DNA of 7,598 nucleotides. Origin: Oscillibacter sp. CAG:241. GTDB taxonomy: Bacteria; Bacillota; Clostridia; Oscillospirales; Oscillospiraceae. A program made the translations under genes and the position numbers. Position 1 is the first letter of the stretch, and each line of letters begins with the position of its first letter. The stretch is from the NCBI GenBank assembly GCA_000435975.1, contig FR884117.1, positions 1 to 7,598 on the forward strand, read 5' to 3'. Of this stretch, positions 1 to 5,634 are shown in pieces. The notes below the pieces were generated by a model. That model did not search any database, had not been told where the DNA came from, and saw only the letters and a program-made list of their open reading frames with translations.

Positions 1-28
1 CCGGTATGCGGCGTAGGCCGCATACCGG
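1..28. terminator. Perfect 12-bp inverted repeat, possible terminator of the gene to the left
   Basis: CCGGTATGCGGC at 1-12 pairs perfectly with 17-28 around the loop GTAG. The following bases (GACTTTGCTTTGTC) are T-rich but have no clean T run, so it would be a weak intrinsic terminator for a rightward transcript. It sits at the very edge of the window, so the stem may be longer or part of a larger repeat. Confidence 0.4.
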
Positions 29-70
29 GACTTTGCTTTGTCAAATCTAATAATATTGTGTATTTAGGAA

Positions 71-99
71 TTGACAACTACAATATATTGTGGTATATA
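71..99 (+). promoter_or_regulatory. Sigma-A-type promoter with a 12-bp palindromic operator in the spacer
   Basis: A consensus -35 box TTGACA (71-76) lies 17 bp before TATATA (94-99). The spacer holds the perfect palindrome ACAATATATTGT at 80-91. A related AT-rich sequence ending in AATATTGTG lies just upstream, around 49-57. A palindrome between the -35 and -10 boxes is a typical place for a dimeric repressor to block RNA polymerase. No regulator gene is visible in the window, so the protein that would bind is unknown. Confidence 0.6.
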
Positions 100-175
100 A
101 GAATTATCATTGTTCTTTGTGCACCATTTGCAGGGCTGTGATCTGCATCGCACACGTTGTTAAGTTTGTACTTGA

Positions 176-190
176 GGAGCATTATGCTCC
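176..190 (+). promoter_or_regulatory. Hairpin hiding the ribosome binding site and ATG of the small ORF at 184
   Basis: GGAGCA (176-181) pairs perfectly with TGCTCC (185-190) around the loop TTA. The stem contains most of the GAGGAG ribosome binding site, and the ATG at 184-186 spans the end of the loop and the start of the right arm. If the ATG is used, this fold would restrain translation until it is opened. If the ORF is not real, this is simply a short inverted repeat. Confidence 0.4.
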
Positions 191-327
191 CGTTTGAGAT
201 TAGGGCCATTGTGCCCTTGCATTTCAATGACTATGCTGCGGGAATTCTCTCTCGTGGCATTTTCCACCTGTACGCCGCTTTGCCGCCGTGCTATGATGTG
301 CCTGTACTTAAGGCATCAAGCATTTAG
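184..327 (+). CDS. Small hypothetical protein, 47 aa, doubtful
   Basis: I do not recognise this protein. It begins MLPFEIRAIVPLHF and ends VPVLKASSI at a TAG stop. Support for it is a GAGGAG motif 4 bases before the ATG and a consensus-like promoter about 85 bp upstream. It contains no clear transmembrane helix, zinc-binding cluster or helix-turn-helix. The same frame stays open after the TAG from 328 to a TGA at 469-471 (beginning VGAEQARVEGYQQLF). The TAG may therefore have split a gene of about 95 codons, or the extension may be chance. The ORF lies in the mobile-element part, downstream of an operator-like palindrome and upstream of a terminator-like stem, so it could be a small regulated unit. 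It may equally be a leader peptide or no gene at all. Confidence 0.3.
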   Translation: MLPFEIRAIVPLHFNDYAAGILSRGIFHLYAALPPCYDVPVLKASSI

Positions 328-449
328 GTCGGAGCAGAGCAGGCACGGGTGGAAGGCTATCAACAGCTTTTCGCTCTGACTAAGAACTCGAAGTATGTCA
401 AAATGTGCCTCCCGAAAAACGGACGGCCATCAGAATTGAACAATACTGC

Positions 450-506
450 AAACGCAGGAAGGATCGTATGAAGCCGAAACGGCAGGAAGATTCTTCCTGC
501 GTTTTT
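450..506 (+). terminator. Terminator with two alternative left arms (attenuator-like)
   Basis: CTTCCTGCGTTTTTGC at 493-508 can be the right arm of two competing stems. The nearer left arm GCAGGAAG (482-489) gives a perfect 8-bp hairpin with loop ATT followed by GTTTTT, a good intrinsic terminator. The farther left arm AAACGCAGGAAG (450-461) pairs over 12 bp with 493-504, which uses up the T run. The two folds exclude each other, as expected for an attenuator. It lies between the promoter at 71-99 and the recombinase module. Confidence 0.5.
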
Positions 507-520
507 GCTTACTATTTTTG

Positions 521-951
521 TCGCGGCACTTGCCACCGCCGCGATACCGCAGGAAAAGAAAAAGCGCCGAAGTTGCTTCGGCGCAGGCCAGGAAGAAGTT
601 TTGTAAAAGCCGTCAGGACGATACGGCAGGAAAATCGTCAAGGGAGAGGCAAGCTCCCGCCCTGTATGCCGCAGTCAGAGTGCGGCACCGGTCATACGGG
701 GTATCGCGCATTCCTCGATCCGTCGCCGGACGGATCGCAGGACACCGGCGGAGCCTTCCGCAGCCGAGTTCAGCGGCCTGGTGTCCGCGGTTGCTCACAC
801 GAGCAGAGGTCAAAGACCTCCTTACCGCAGCGTACTGACCTGGCACAAGTAAAGAGAGACAGACATACGGGCAAGCCGCGAAAAGCACGCAGCACCAAGG
901 CTTTCTGCCTGCGGAAGTCTATCAGTTTTGCGGAGATACGCCGGAAACGGC
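521..951. other. Gene-free stretch packed with perfect hairpins; candidate structured RNA or DNA-binding region
   Basis: No reading frame here has a ribosome binding site or a recognisable product. The stretch instead contains many short inverted repeats with tight loops. They are 521-527/538-544 (7 bp), 564-572/576-584 (9 bp, loop TTG), 617-622/634-639 and 642-646/654-658. There is also a nested pair at 661-667/694-700 enclosing 668-673/681-686. Further along are 716-724/729-737 (9 bp, loop GCCG), 740-746/780-786 with smaller stems inside, 792-796/801-805, 806-811/815-820 (loop AAA), and 940-943/948-951 with a GAAA tetraloop. Several follow each other without a gap. A folded RNA, a long recombinase leader, or a clustered protein-binding region are all possible. 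The strand is not certain. Confidence 0.35.
564..584 (-). terminator. Possible minus-strand intrinsic terminator
   Basis: GCGCCGAAG at 564-572 pairs perfectly with 576-584. Read on the minus strand, the stem is followed directly by CTTTTTCTTTTCC, which fits an intrinsic terminator for leftward transcription. No convincing minus-strand gene lies to its right. If it is functional, it would end an antisense or non-coding transcript from the 585-1010 region. Confidence 0.4.
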
Positions 952-1017
952 CCTCCTTGCCAGCGGGTGAAGTGCGCCCATCTGAACACAACTACGATTA
1001 CAAGGAGATTTCTTTAT

Positions 1018-1932
1018 ATGACCACAAAAGGCATTTACAACACCCTCGTTACCCAGTTGGACAAGCTGGCGCGGCACAACCGGCAGGGCAGCTTCCGCAC
1101 GAAAGACCGCTACTATGAGGCGGTCAAGCGTTTCTGCGCCTATCTCGCCGCCCACTACCATCTGCAAAAGCTGGAGAACATCAACGGCAACCATCTGGTA
1201 AGCTACGTTCTCTATTTGCAGGAGCAGGGCAAGTCGGCCAGCACCATCAAGACTGACCTCTCCGCCATCCGATTTTTCCACGACAAGATGTCTCAGCCTC
1301 ATTATGCGCTGCCGGGCAATGAAGATCTGGGCGTTGCCTTGGAACGCCGCCGCTTCGGGCAGCAGGATCGCACATGGACGAACCCGGAGTTCGGCAAGCT
1401 GATTGGCCGCGCCATGGCGGAGGAGAGGGAGGACTACATTCTCGCCCTGTATCTGGCCCGCTACGCCGGTCTGCGTATCCACGAGTGCTTCCGTATGGAC
1501 ACCGCCGCGGCGGAGCGTGCGCTGCGTGAAAGCGCCCTCACCGTGAAAGGCAAGGGCGGCAAGGTGCGTATTGTTCCCATCGAGGACGACCGTATCACGA
1601 TGATGCTGCAACGGCTGCTGGAGAAAACGGAGCGCGGCCACAAGCTGCTGGTGCCGGACGGCGTTCCCACCGACCGGGCCATCAACGGCATGCAGCAGTT
1701 TATCCTCCGCCACCGTGACGCCATCTGTGACCCCACCGCACCGGACAGACGCATTACCTTCCATGGACTGCGCCATACCTACGCCGCTGAAAAGTATACA
1801 TCTCTCGTCAGCGGCGGCATGACGCCCTTGGACGCCCATTTCACCGTATCCCGGCTGCTGGGACATGAGCGGCCCGACGTGACGAACATCTATCTGTCGT
1901 CCGTGAAGGGAGGCGCTGCCCGTGGAGAATAA
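1018..1932 (+). CDS. Tyrosine recombinase (phage-integrase family), 304 aa
   Basis: This protein cuts and rejoins DNA through a tyrosine-DNA intermediate, in the manner of XerC/XerD. The N-terminal SAM-like core-binding domain covers about residues 8-95, and the catalytic domain follows from about 120. The expected catalytic residues are visible: Arg153 in ARYAGLRIHE, a lysine in the KGKGGK beta-hairpin turn (177-182), His249 and Arg252 in HGLRHTY, His283 in LLGHERP, and the nucleophile Tyr292 in TNIYLSS. It has no arm-binding domain, unlike the larger integrase downstream. The ATG at 1018 has AAGGAG (1002-1007) ten bases upstream; starts further upstream lack this. The 3' end overlaps the excisionase-like gene by 11 bp, so the two are probably translationally coupled. 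Its target, whether element integration, resolution or inversion, cannot be read from the sequence. Confidence 0.9.
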   Translation: MTTKGIYNTLVTQLDKLARHNRQGSFRTKDRYYEAVKRFCAYLAAHYHLQKLENINGNHLVSYVLYLQEQGKSASTIKTDLSAIRFFHDKMSQPHYALPGNEDLGVALERRRFGQQDRTWTNPEFGKLIGRAMAEEREDYILALYLARYAGLRIHECFRMDTAAAERALRESALTVKGKGGKVRIVPIEDDRITMMLQRLLEKTERGHKLLVPDGVPTDRAINGMQQFILRHRDAICDPTAPDRRITFHGLRHTYAAEKYTSLVSGGMTPLDAHFTVSRLLGHERPDVTNIYLSSVKGGAARGE

Positions 1933-2110
1933 GTACCGCGACCTGCATGACCTTCCCATGACACTGCGGGTGGAGGACTTGATGCCCATTCTCGGCATTG
2001 GCCGCAACACCGCCTACGAACTGATCCGCAGCGGACAGATACGAAGTGTCCGCATCGGAAGGCAGATCCGTATCCCTCGGGAGGCTCTGCTGGAGTTCCT
2101 GCGGAAGTAA
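1922..2110 (+). CDS. Excisionase-like helix-turn-helix DNA-binding protein, 62 aa
   Basis: This small MerR/excisionase-type winged-helix protein probably acts as a recombination directionality factor, bending DNA at the element end to favour excision. Residues about 14-61 show the family pattern: LRVEDLMPILGIGRNTAYEL for the helix-turn-helix, then RSGQIRSVRIGRQIRIPREA for the wing, then a short closing helix ending FLRK. The start is GTG at 1922, with AAGGGAGG (1906-1913) eight bases upstream. It overlaps the end of the tyrosine recombinase gene by 11 bp. It stands about 90 bp before the Tn916-type integrase, the usual xis-int order. Which of the two recombinases it serves is not certain; adjacency to the integrase and the Tn916 precedent favour the downstream one. 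A role as transcriptional regulator of the module is an alternative. Confidence 0.8.
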   Translation: MENKYRDLHDLPMTLRVEDLMPILGIGRNTAYELIRSGQIRSVRIGRQIRIPREALLEFLRK

Positions 2111-2145
2111 ACCTTTTCGTCACAGAAATAAAACTTGCACAACAG

Positions 2146-2185
2146 CCGCGCGGGATATATCATGGAGGTGGTACATTCCGCGCGG
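2146..2185 (+). promoter_or_regulatory. CCGCGCGG inverted repeat in the integrase leader
   Basis: CCGCGCGG occurs at 2146-2153 and again at 2178-2185. The octamer is self-complementary, so the copies can form an 8-bp stem with a 24-base loop just before the integrase ribosome binding site (AAAGGAG, 2189-2195). The loop contains an in-frame ATG at 2162 without a ribosome binding site. The stem could control integrase translation or end transcription from the upstream genes, but there is no T run, which argues against termination. Confidence 0.4.
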
Positions 2186-2200
2186 CGGAAAGGAGCGTAT

Positions 2201-3406
2201 ATGCCGCGTACAAAAACAGGGAAAGGAGCCGGCGGCGCCGGTTCTATCCGGAAAATCACAACAACAAGGAACGGAAAGACCTACACCTACTGGCAGGGCC
2301 GCTACACAGAGGGCTTCGACCCCGGTACAGGCAAGCAGATCCAGCGCAGCATCACCGGAAAGACGCAGAAGGAAGTGGCGCAGAAGCTGCGCCAGATCAC
2401 GGCGTCGCTGGACGATGGCACCTACAAAGCCCCCTGCAAGCTGACGGTTGGAGAGTGGCTGGACATCTGGACACAGGACTATCTCGGCGGTGTGAAAGCG
2501 TCTACGGCGTATCTCTACAAGAAGAATGTGGAATTGTATATTGCGCCGCATCTTGGGAACATCAAGCTGGAGGCCCTGAATGCCCATACGGTACAGCACT
2601 TTTACAATCAACTTGTCTCTCCGACCGACTCAGCAGTCAATCCCCTTTCGGCAAAGACGGTAAAGAATATTCACGGTGTTTTTCACAAGGCCATGCAGCA
2701 AGCGGTGCTGATCGGCTATCTGCGCGTCAATCCAACGGATGCCTGTACACTTCCCCGTGTTATCAAAAAGGAAATGCACCCGCTGGAGGAAGATCAAGTC
2801 GCTGCATTTCTGAAAGAAGTTCAGGGAAGTCCCCACGAATATCTTTACAAAATCGCGCTGTTTACAGGGCTGCGGGAGGGTGAAATACTTGGATTAGGCT
2901 GGGAGCATATTGACCTTGAGAACGGAATCCTGACAGTGAAACGCCAACTCCGCAAGGAGCAGAAAAAGGGCGGGCAATACTACTTCTCTCTGCCGAAGAA
3001 TAACCGTGCCCGCAGTATCTCTCTTGCTCCCTCAGTGGTGTTTCTGTTTCGTCTGCAGAAGCTGAAGCAAAACGGCATGAGGCTGGAAACAGGCGATGCC
3101 TGGCAGGAGAATGGTCTTGTCTTTTCCAACCAAACAGGCGGATACCTATCCTATCGCACGGTGTACGACTGCTTCAAGCGCATTGTGAAAAAAATAGGCT
3201 CGCCATCCACCCGTTTCCACGACCTGCGCCATTCCTACGCAGTTGCCTGTATCAAAAGTGGTGACGACATTAAGACCGTGCAGGAAAATCTCGGCCATGC
3301 CACCGCTGCTTTCACATTGGACGTGTATGGCCATGTGACGAAGCAGATGAAGCAGGACAGTGCACAGCGGATGGAGCAATTTATCCAGTCTGTTTCTATC
3401 GGGTGA
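2201..3406 (+). CDS. int: Tn916-type site-specific integrase, 401 aa
   Basis: This is a tyrosine integrase of the kind that inserts and excises conjugative transposons and islands. Three domains are visible: an N-terminal AP2-like arm-binding domain (about 12-65, with SIRKI and YWQGRYTEG), a SAM-like core-binding domain (about 80-180, TVGEWLDIW onward), and a C-terminal catalytic domain. Catalytic residues are Arg225 (FTGLREGE), Lys266 (SLPKNNR), His340 and Arg343 (HDLRHSYA), His366 (NLGHA) and the nucleophile Tyr376 (LDVYGH). Length and spacing match the Tn916 Int family of about 400 aa. The ATG at 2201 has AAAGGAG five bases upstream; the longer frame from a TTG at 2135 lacks a ribosome binding site and adds residues outside the domain. 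The gene ends 84 bp from the 3' end of tRNA-Val, so that tRNA is the likely integration site. Confidence 0.93.
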   Translation: MPRTKTGKGAGGAGSIRKITTTRNGKTYTYWQGRYTEGFDPGTGKQIQRSITGKTQKEVAQKLRQITASLDDGTYKAPCKLTVGEWLDIWTQDYLGGVKASTAYLYKKNVELYIAPHLGNIKLEALNAHTVQHFYNQLVSPTDSAVNPLSAKTVKNIHGVFHKAMQQAVLIGYLRVNPTDACTLPRVIKKEMHPLEEDQVAAFLKEVQGSPHEYLYKIALFTGLREGEILGLGWEHIDLENGILTVKRQLRKEQKKGGQYYFSLPKNNRARSISLAPSVVFLFRLQKLKQNGMRLETGDAWQENGLVFSNQTGGYLSYRTVYDCFKRIVKKIGSPSTRFHDLRHSYAVACIKSGDDIKTVQENLGHATAAFTLDVYGHVTKQMKQDSAQRMEQFIQSVSIG

Positions 3407-3410
3407 CTTC

Positions 3411-3429
3411 ATAAGGCCAAAAATAAGGC
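3411..3429. repeat. Direct repeat ATAAGGC, possible integrase arm site
   Basis: ATAAGGC occurs at 3411-3417 and again at 3423-3429, a 12-bp step close to one helical turn, just after the integrase stop codon. Integrases with an N-terminal arm-binding domain use short direct repeats near the element end. Position and spacing fit, but the repeats are short and only two. Confidence 0.35.
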
Positions 3430-3453
3430 TAACTCCACTTTTGGGCAAAACAA

Positions 3454-3486
3454 AAAACCTTGAAACCATCACGGTTTCAAGGTTTT
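3454..3486 (-). terminator. Intrinsic terminator of tRNA-Val, possibly bidirectional
   Basis: A perfect 14-bp stem joins 3454-3467 with 3473-3486 around the loop ATCAC. On the minus strand it is followed by a T-rich tail (TT then GTTTTG after the stem's own TTTT), giving a strong terminator just after the tRNA. On the plus strand the stem ends in TTTT and could also stop integrase transcription. It lies between the element's last gene and the tRNA, so it may be part of, or just inside, the attachment region. Confidence 0.75.
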
Positions 3487-3490
3487 CAAG

Positions 3491-3566
3491 TGGTGCGCGG
3501 TACAGGACTCGAACCTGTGACCCCATGCACGTCAAGCATGTGCTCTACCAGCTGAGCTAACCGCGC
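3491..3566 (-). tRNA. tRNA-Val (anticodon GAC)
   Basis: The minus strand folds into a complete 76-nt tRNA with an encoded CCA end. The acceptor stem GCGCGGT/ACCGCGC is a perfect 7 bp, followed by discriminator A and CCA (3491-3493). The D stem is GCTC/GAGC. The anticodon stem CATGC/GCATG encloses loop TTGACGT with anticodon GAC, reading the valine codons GUC and GUU. The T arm is ACAGG-TTCGAGT-CCTGT. The gene has its own near-consensus promoter and a terminator, so it should be functional. The integrase gene converges on its 3' end, which makes it the probable attachment site of the element on the left. Confidence 0.97.
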
Positions 3567-3578
3567 GGAACAGTATGT

Positions 3579-3607
3579 ATTTTACACGGTTTGCCCGTAT
3601 TTGTCAA
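3579..3607 (-). promoter_or_regulatory. Promoter of tRNA-Val
   Basis: On the minus strand a perfect TTGACA (3607-3602) is separated by 17 bp from TAAAAT (3584-3579). The start of transcription would fall a few bases before the mature tRNA 5' end at 3566. Near-consensus boxes suit a stable-RNA gene. Confidence 0.8.
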
Positions 3608-3615
3608 CAGTTTTC

Positions 3616-3644
3616 TTGCCAAGTTTCCTTTTTTTTGCTATACT
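3616..3644 (+). promoter_or_regulatory. Promoter of the short-chain dehydrogenase gene
   Basis: TTGCCA (3616-3621) and TATACT (3639-3644) are separated by 17 bp. The promoter lies back to back with the tRNA-Val promoter, only 8 bp away, so the two may compete or share supercoiling effects. The AGGAGG ribosome binding site of the next gene follows at 3661. Confidence 0.65.
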
Positions 3645-3675
3645 TTTCTCAAAACCACCCAGGAGGACAAACATC

Positions 3676-4410
3676 ATGGAAAAAATCGCGCTGGTAACAG
3701 GCTCATCCCGGGGCATCGGCCGGGCTGTGGCGGCGGAGCTGGCCCGGCAGGGCTGGGCCATGTGCATCAACTATCGGCTCCGGGAGGACTGCGCCCGGTC
3801 GCTGCTGGAGCAGCTGACGGCAGAGGGCTGCCGGGCCATGATGGTCCAGGCCGACGTGTCTCAACAGGACCAGGTGACGGCCATGGTGCGGCAGGTGGAG
3901 GAAACCTTCGGCCCGGTATCGCTGCTGGTGAACAACGCCGGTGTGGCGGGTCAAGCCCTGTTCCAGGACATCACCCCGGAGCTGTGGCACCGGTACTTCT
4001 CCGTCAATGTGGACGGCGCGTTCCACACCATCCAGGCGGTGCTGCCCCACATGCTCCACCAGCACGCAGGCTGCATCGTGAACATTTCCTCCATCTGGGG
4101 TCAGCGGGGCGCCAGCTGTGAGGTGACATACTCCTGCACCAAGGCGGCGCTGATCGGTCTGACCCGCTCCCTGGCCATGGAGCTGGCCCCCACCCACATC
4201 CGGGTCAACTGCGTGGCACCCGGCGTTATCCGCACGGATATGCTGGATGCCCTGCCGCCGGAGGTACTGCCGCAGCTGGCTCAGGAAACGCCCCTGGGCC
4301 GCCTGGGCACACCGGAGGACATTGCCCACGCCGTGGCCTTCCTGGCCGGGGAGCAGGCATCCTTCATCACCGGCCAGGTCCTCACCTGCGACGGCGGCTT
4401 CATCCTGTAA
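3676..4410 (+). CDS. Short-chain dehydrogenase/reductase, probable EF-P 5-aminopentanone reductase (YmfI-like)
   Basis: This is a 244-aa NAD(P)H-dependent reductase of the classical SDR family. The Rossmann nucleotide motif TGSSRGIG is at 8-15, NNAG at 86-89, the catalytic Ser139, Tyr152 and Lys156 (YSCTK) are all present, and the PG motif follows at 182-183. The overall pattern resembles FabG, but the segment around the active site reads SSIWG then GASCEV. I associate that signature with YmfI-type enzymes, which reduce the 5-aminopentanone group on elongation factor P in Bacillus; this assignment is from memory of the family. A general 3-oxoacyl-ACP reductase is the alternative, though no other fatty-acid synthesis genes are nearby. 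The start is ATG with AGGAGG (3661-3666) nine bases upstream. It appears to be transcribed alone from its own promoter, ahead of prfB. Confidence 0.85.
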   Translation: MEKIALVTGSSRGIGRAVAAELARQGWAMCINYRLREDCARSLLEQLTAEGCRAMMVQADVSQQDQVTAMVRQVEETFGPVSLLVNNAGVAGQALFQDITPELWHRYFSVNVDGAFHTIQAVLPHMLHQHAGCIVNISSIWGQRGASCEVTYSCTKAALIGLTRSLAMELAPTHIRVNCVAPGVIRTDMLDALPPEVLPQLAQETPLGRLGTPEDIAHAVAFLAGEQASFITGQVLTCDGGFIL

Positions 4411-4439
4411 AGAAAATTCCTGGTAATGGTATATTTTCC

Positions 4440-4468
4440 TTTACAGAATGGCCATATCCGGCTATAAT
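4440..4468 (+). promoter_or_regulatory. Promoter of prfB
   Basis: TTTACA (4440-4445) and a perfect TATAAT (4463-4468) are separated by 17 bp. The prfB ribosome binding site AAGGAG (4494-4499) and ATG (4510) follow. The promoter lies between the dehydrogenase stop and prfB, so prfB need not depend on read-through. Confidence 0.75.
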
Positions 4469-4509
4469 GGATAAGCTAAGGAATTTTTTCGATAAGGAGA
4501 CGACCATCT

Positions 4510-5634
4510 ATGGCAGTCATTGAATACGACGAGTACAAACAGAAGCTCCAGGCCCTGGAGCCCACTCTGCGGGAGCTGGAGAAGGCCCTGGGCATCCCCA
4601 AGGATCGCCAGGAGCTGAAGAATCTCCAGGCCGAAACGGAGCAGGAGGGCTTCTGGAACAACATCGAGCACAGCCAGAAGGTGTCCCAGCAGATCAAGCG
4701 TCTGGAGCACCGCATCAAGAAGTATGACCGGCTGGTGTCCGAGTGGGAGGACACCGTGACCCTGTGCGAAATGGCCCAGGAGGAGGACGACGCCTCCCTG
4801 CTGCCGGAAGTCACCGGCGGGTACGAGAACCTGGAAAAGGAAATCAGCGAGCGGCGTCTGGCAGCGCTGCTGTCCGGTGAATACGACGCCAATAACGCCA
4901 TTCTCACCTTCCACGCCGGTGCAGGCGGCACCGAGGCCCAGGACTGGACCGAGATGCTCTACCGCATGTACACCCGCTGGGCTGAGCGCCACGGCTACAC
5001 CTATCAGCTGATGGACTACGAGGCAGGCGACGAGGCAGGCATCAAGTCCGCCACCATCCTCATCGAGGGCGACAACGCCTACGGTTATCTCAAGAGCGAG
5101 AACGGCGTGCATCGACTGGTCCGTGTATCTCCCTTCGACGCCAACGCCCGGCGGCAGACCAGCTTCGCCGCCGTGGAGGTCATGCCCGAGCTGGACGACG
5201 ACAGCGAGATCGAGATCCGGCCTGAGGACATCGAGATGCAGGCCTGCCGCTCCAGCGGTGCCGGCGGCCAGCACATCAACAAGACCTCCTCCGCCGTCCG
5301 CCTGACCCACCTGCCCACGGGCATCGTGGTGTTCTGCCAGACGGAGCGCAGCCAGTTCCAGAACCGTGACAACGCCATGAAGATGCTGCGGGCCAAGCTG
5401 GCGGAGCTGAAGATGCAGCAGCACGCCGAAAAGGTCAGCGACCTGAAGGGTGTGCAGATGAAGATCGAGTGGGGCAGCCAGATCCGCTCTTATGTGTTCA
5501 TGCCCTACACCCTGGCCAAGGACACCCGCACCGGCTATGAAATGGGCAACATCCAGGCCGTCATGGACGGCGATATTGACGGATTCATCAACGCCTATCT
5601 GACTGCCGCCGCTAATGGGGAAATCAAGAAGTAA
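4510..5634 (+). CDS. prfB: Peptide chain release factor 2, without programmed frameshift
   Basis: RF2 recognises the stop codons UGA and UAA in the ribosomal A site and triggers release of the finished protein. The 374-aa product has the SPF stop-codon recognition tripeptide at 207-209 (VSPFDANARRQTSF), which marks RF2 rather than RF1, and the universal GGQ motif at 252-254 (SGAGGQHINKTSS), whose glutamine is the site of methylation. Domain 1 is the helical N terminus (about 1-110). Many bacterial prfB genes need a +1 frameshift at a CUUUGA near codon 25. Here that region reads ALGIPKDRQ in one uninterrupted frame with no in-frame UGA. The start ATG has AAGGAG ten bases upstream. The last 22 codons and stop are repeated 210 bp downstream. 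Confidence 0.97.
   Translation: MAVIEYDEYKQKLQALEPTLRELEKALGIPKDRQELKNLQAETEQEGFWNNIEHSQKVSQQIKRLEHRIKKYDRLVSEWEDTVTLCEMAQEEDDASLLPEVTGGYENLEKEISERRLAALLSGEYDANNAILTFHAGAGGTEAQDWTEMLYRMYTRWAERHGYTYQLMDYEAGDEAGIKSATILIEGDNAYGYLKSENGVHRLVRVSPFDANARRQTSFAAVEVMPELDDDSEIEIRPEDIEMQACRSSGAGGQHINKTSSAVRLTHLPTGIVVFCQTERSQFQNRDNAMKMLRAKLAELKMQQHAEKVSDLKGVQMKIEWGSQIRSYVFMPYTLAKDTRTGYEMGNIQAVMDGDIDGFINAYLTAAANGEIKK
5567..5634 (+). repeat. Direct repeat copy 1: functional 3' tail of prfB
   Basis: These 68 bp encode the last residues of RF2 (GDIDGFINAYL to EIKK and the TAA stop) and match 5777-5844 at 65 of 68 positions. The three differences, at 5583, 5616 and 5619, are all third codon positions and silent (Gly, Asn, Gly). 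Confidence 0.95.

Larger units (their letters stand above)
1..3490. mobile_element. End of an integrative element (probable ICE or genomic island), left part outside the window
   Basis: This stretch carries two tyrosine recombinase genes and an excisionase-like gene in a row, and it stops at the 3' end of a tRNA-Val gene. The last gene is a Tn916-type integrase pointing at the tRNA. Integrases of integrative elements are commonly the outermost gene, next to the attachment site, and tRNA 3' ends are the classic target. Everything to the right of the tRNA is housekeeping chromosome. The other end, cargo and conjugation genes are not in the window, and I see no second copy of the tRNA 3' end here. 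The boundary at about 3490 is therefore inferred from gene arrangement, not from a pair of direct repeats. Confidence 0.6.

Noticed and set aside
325..327. TAG as a pyrrolysine codon or deliberate read-through
   Set aside because: Nothing in the window suggests pyrrolysine machinery or a read-through signal; a nonsense change or chance is simpler.
405..1118. Plus-strand open frame of 237 codons
   Set aside because: It continues out of frame into the recombinase gene, has no ribosome binding site, and is rich in Arg, Pro, Gly and Ser without a recognisable pattern.
922..2010. Long minus-strand open frame of 362 codons
   Set aside because: It lies opposite the tyrosine recombinase, whose motifs are complete. 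The minus frame has no ribosome binding site or recognisable domain.
2135..2200. Upstream extension of the integrase from TTG at 2135
   Set aside because: No ribosome binding site precedes it, while AAAGGAG stands five bases before the ATG at 2201.
4411..4443. Terminator after the dehydrogenase gene
   Set aside because: AAAGAAAAT and ATTTTCCTTT can pair only with a bulge and across an AT-rich loop, too weak to call.
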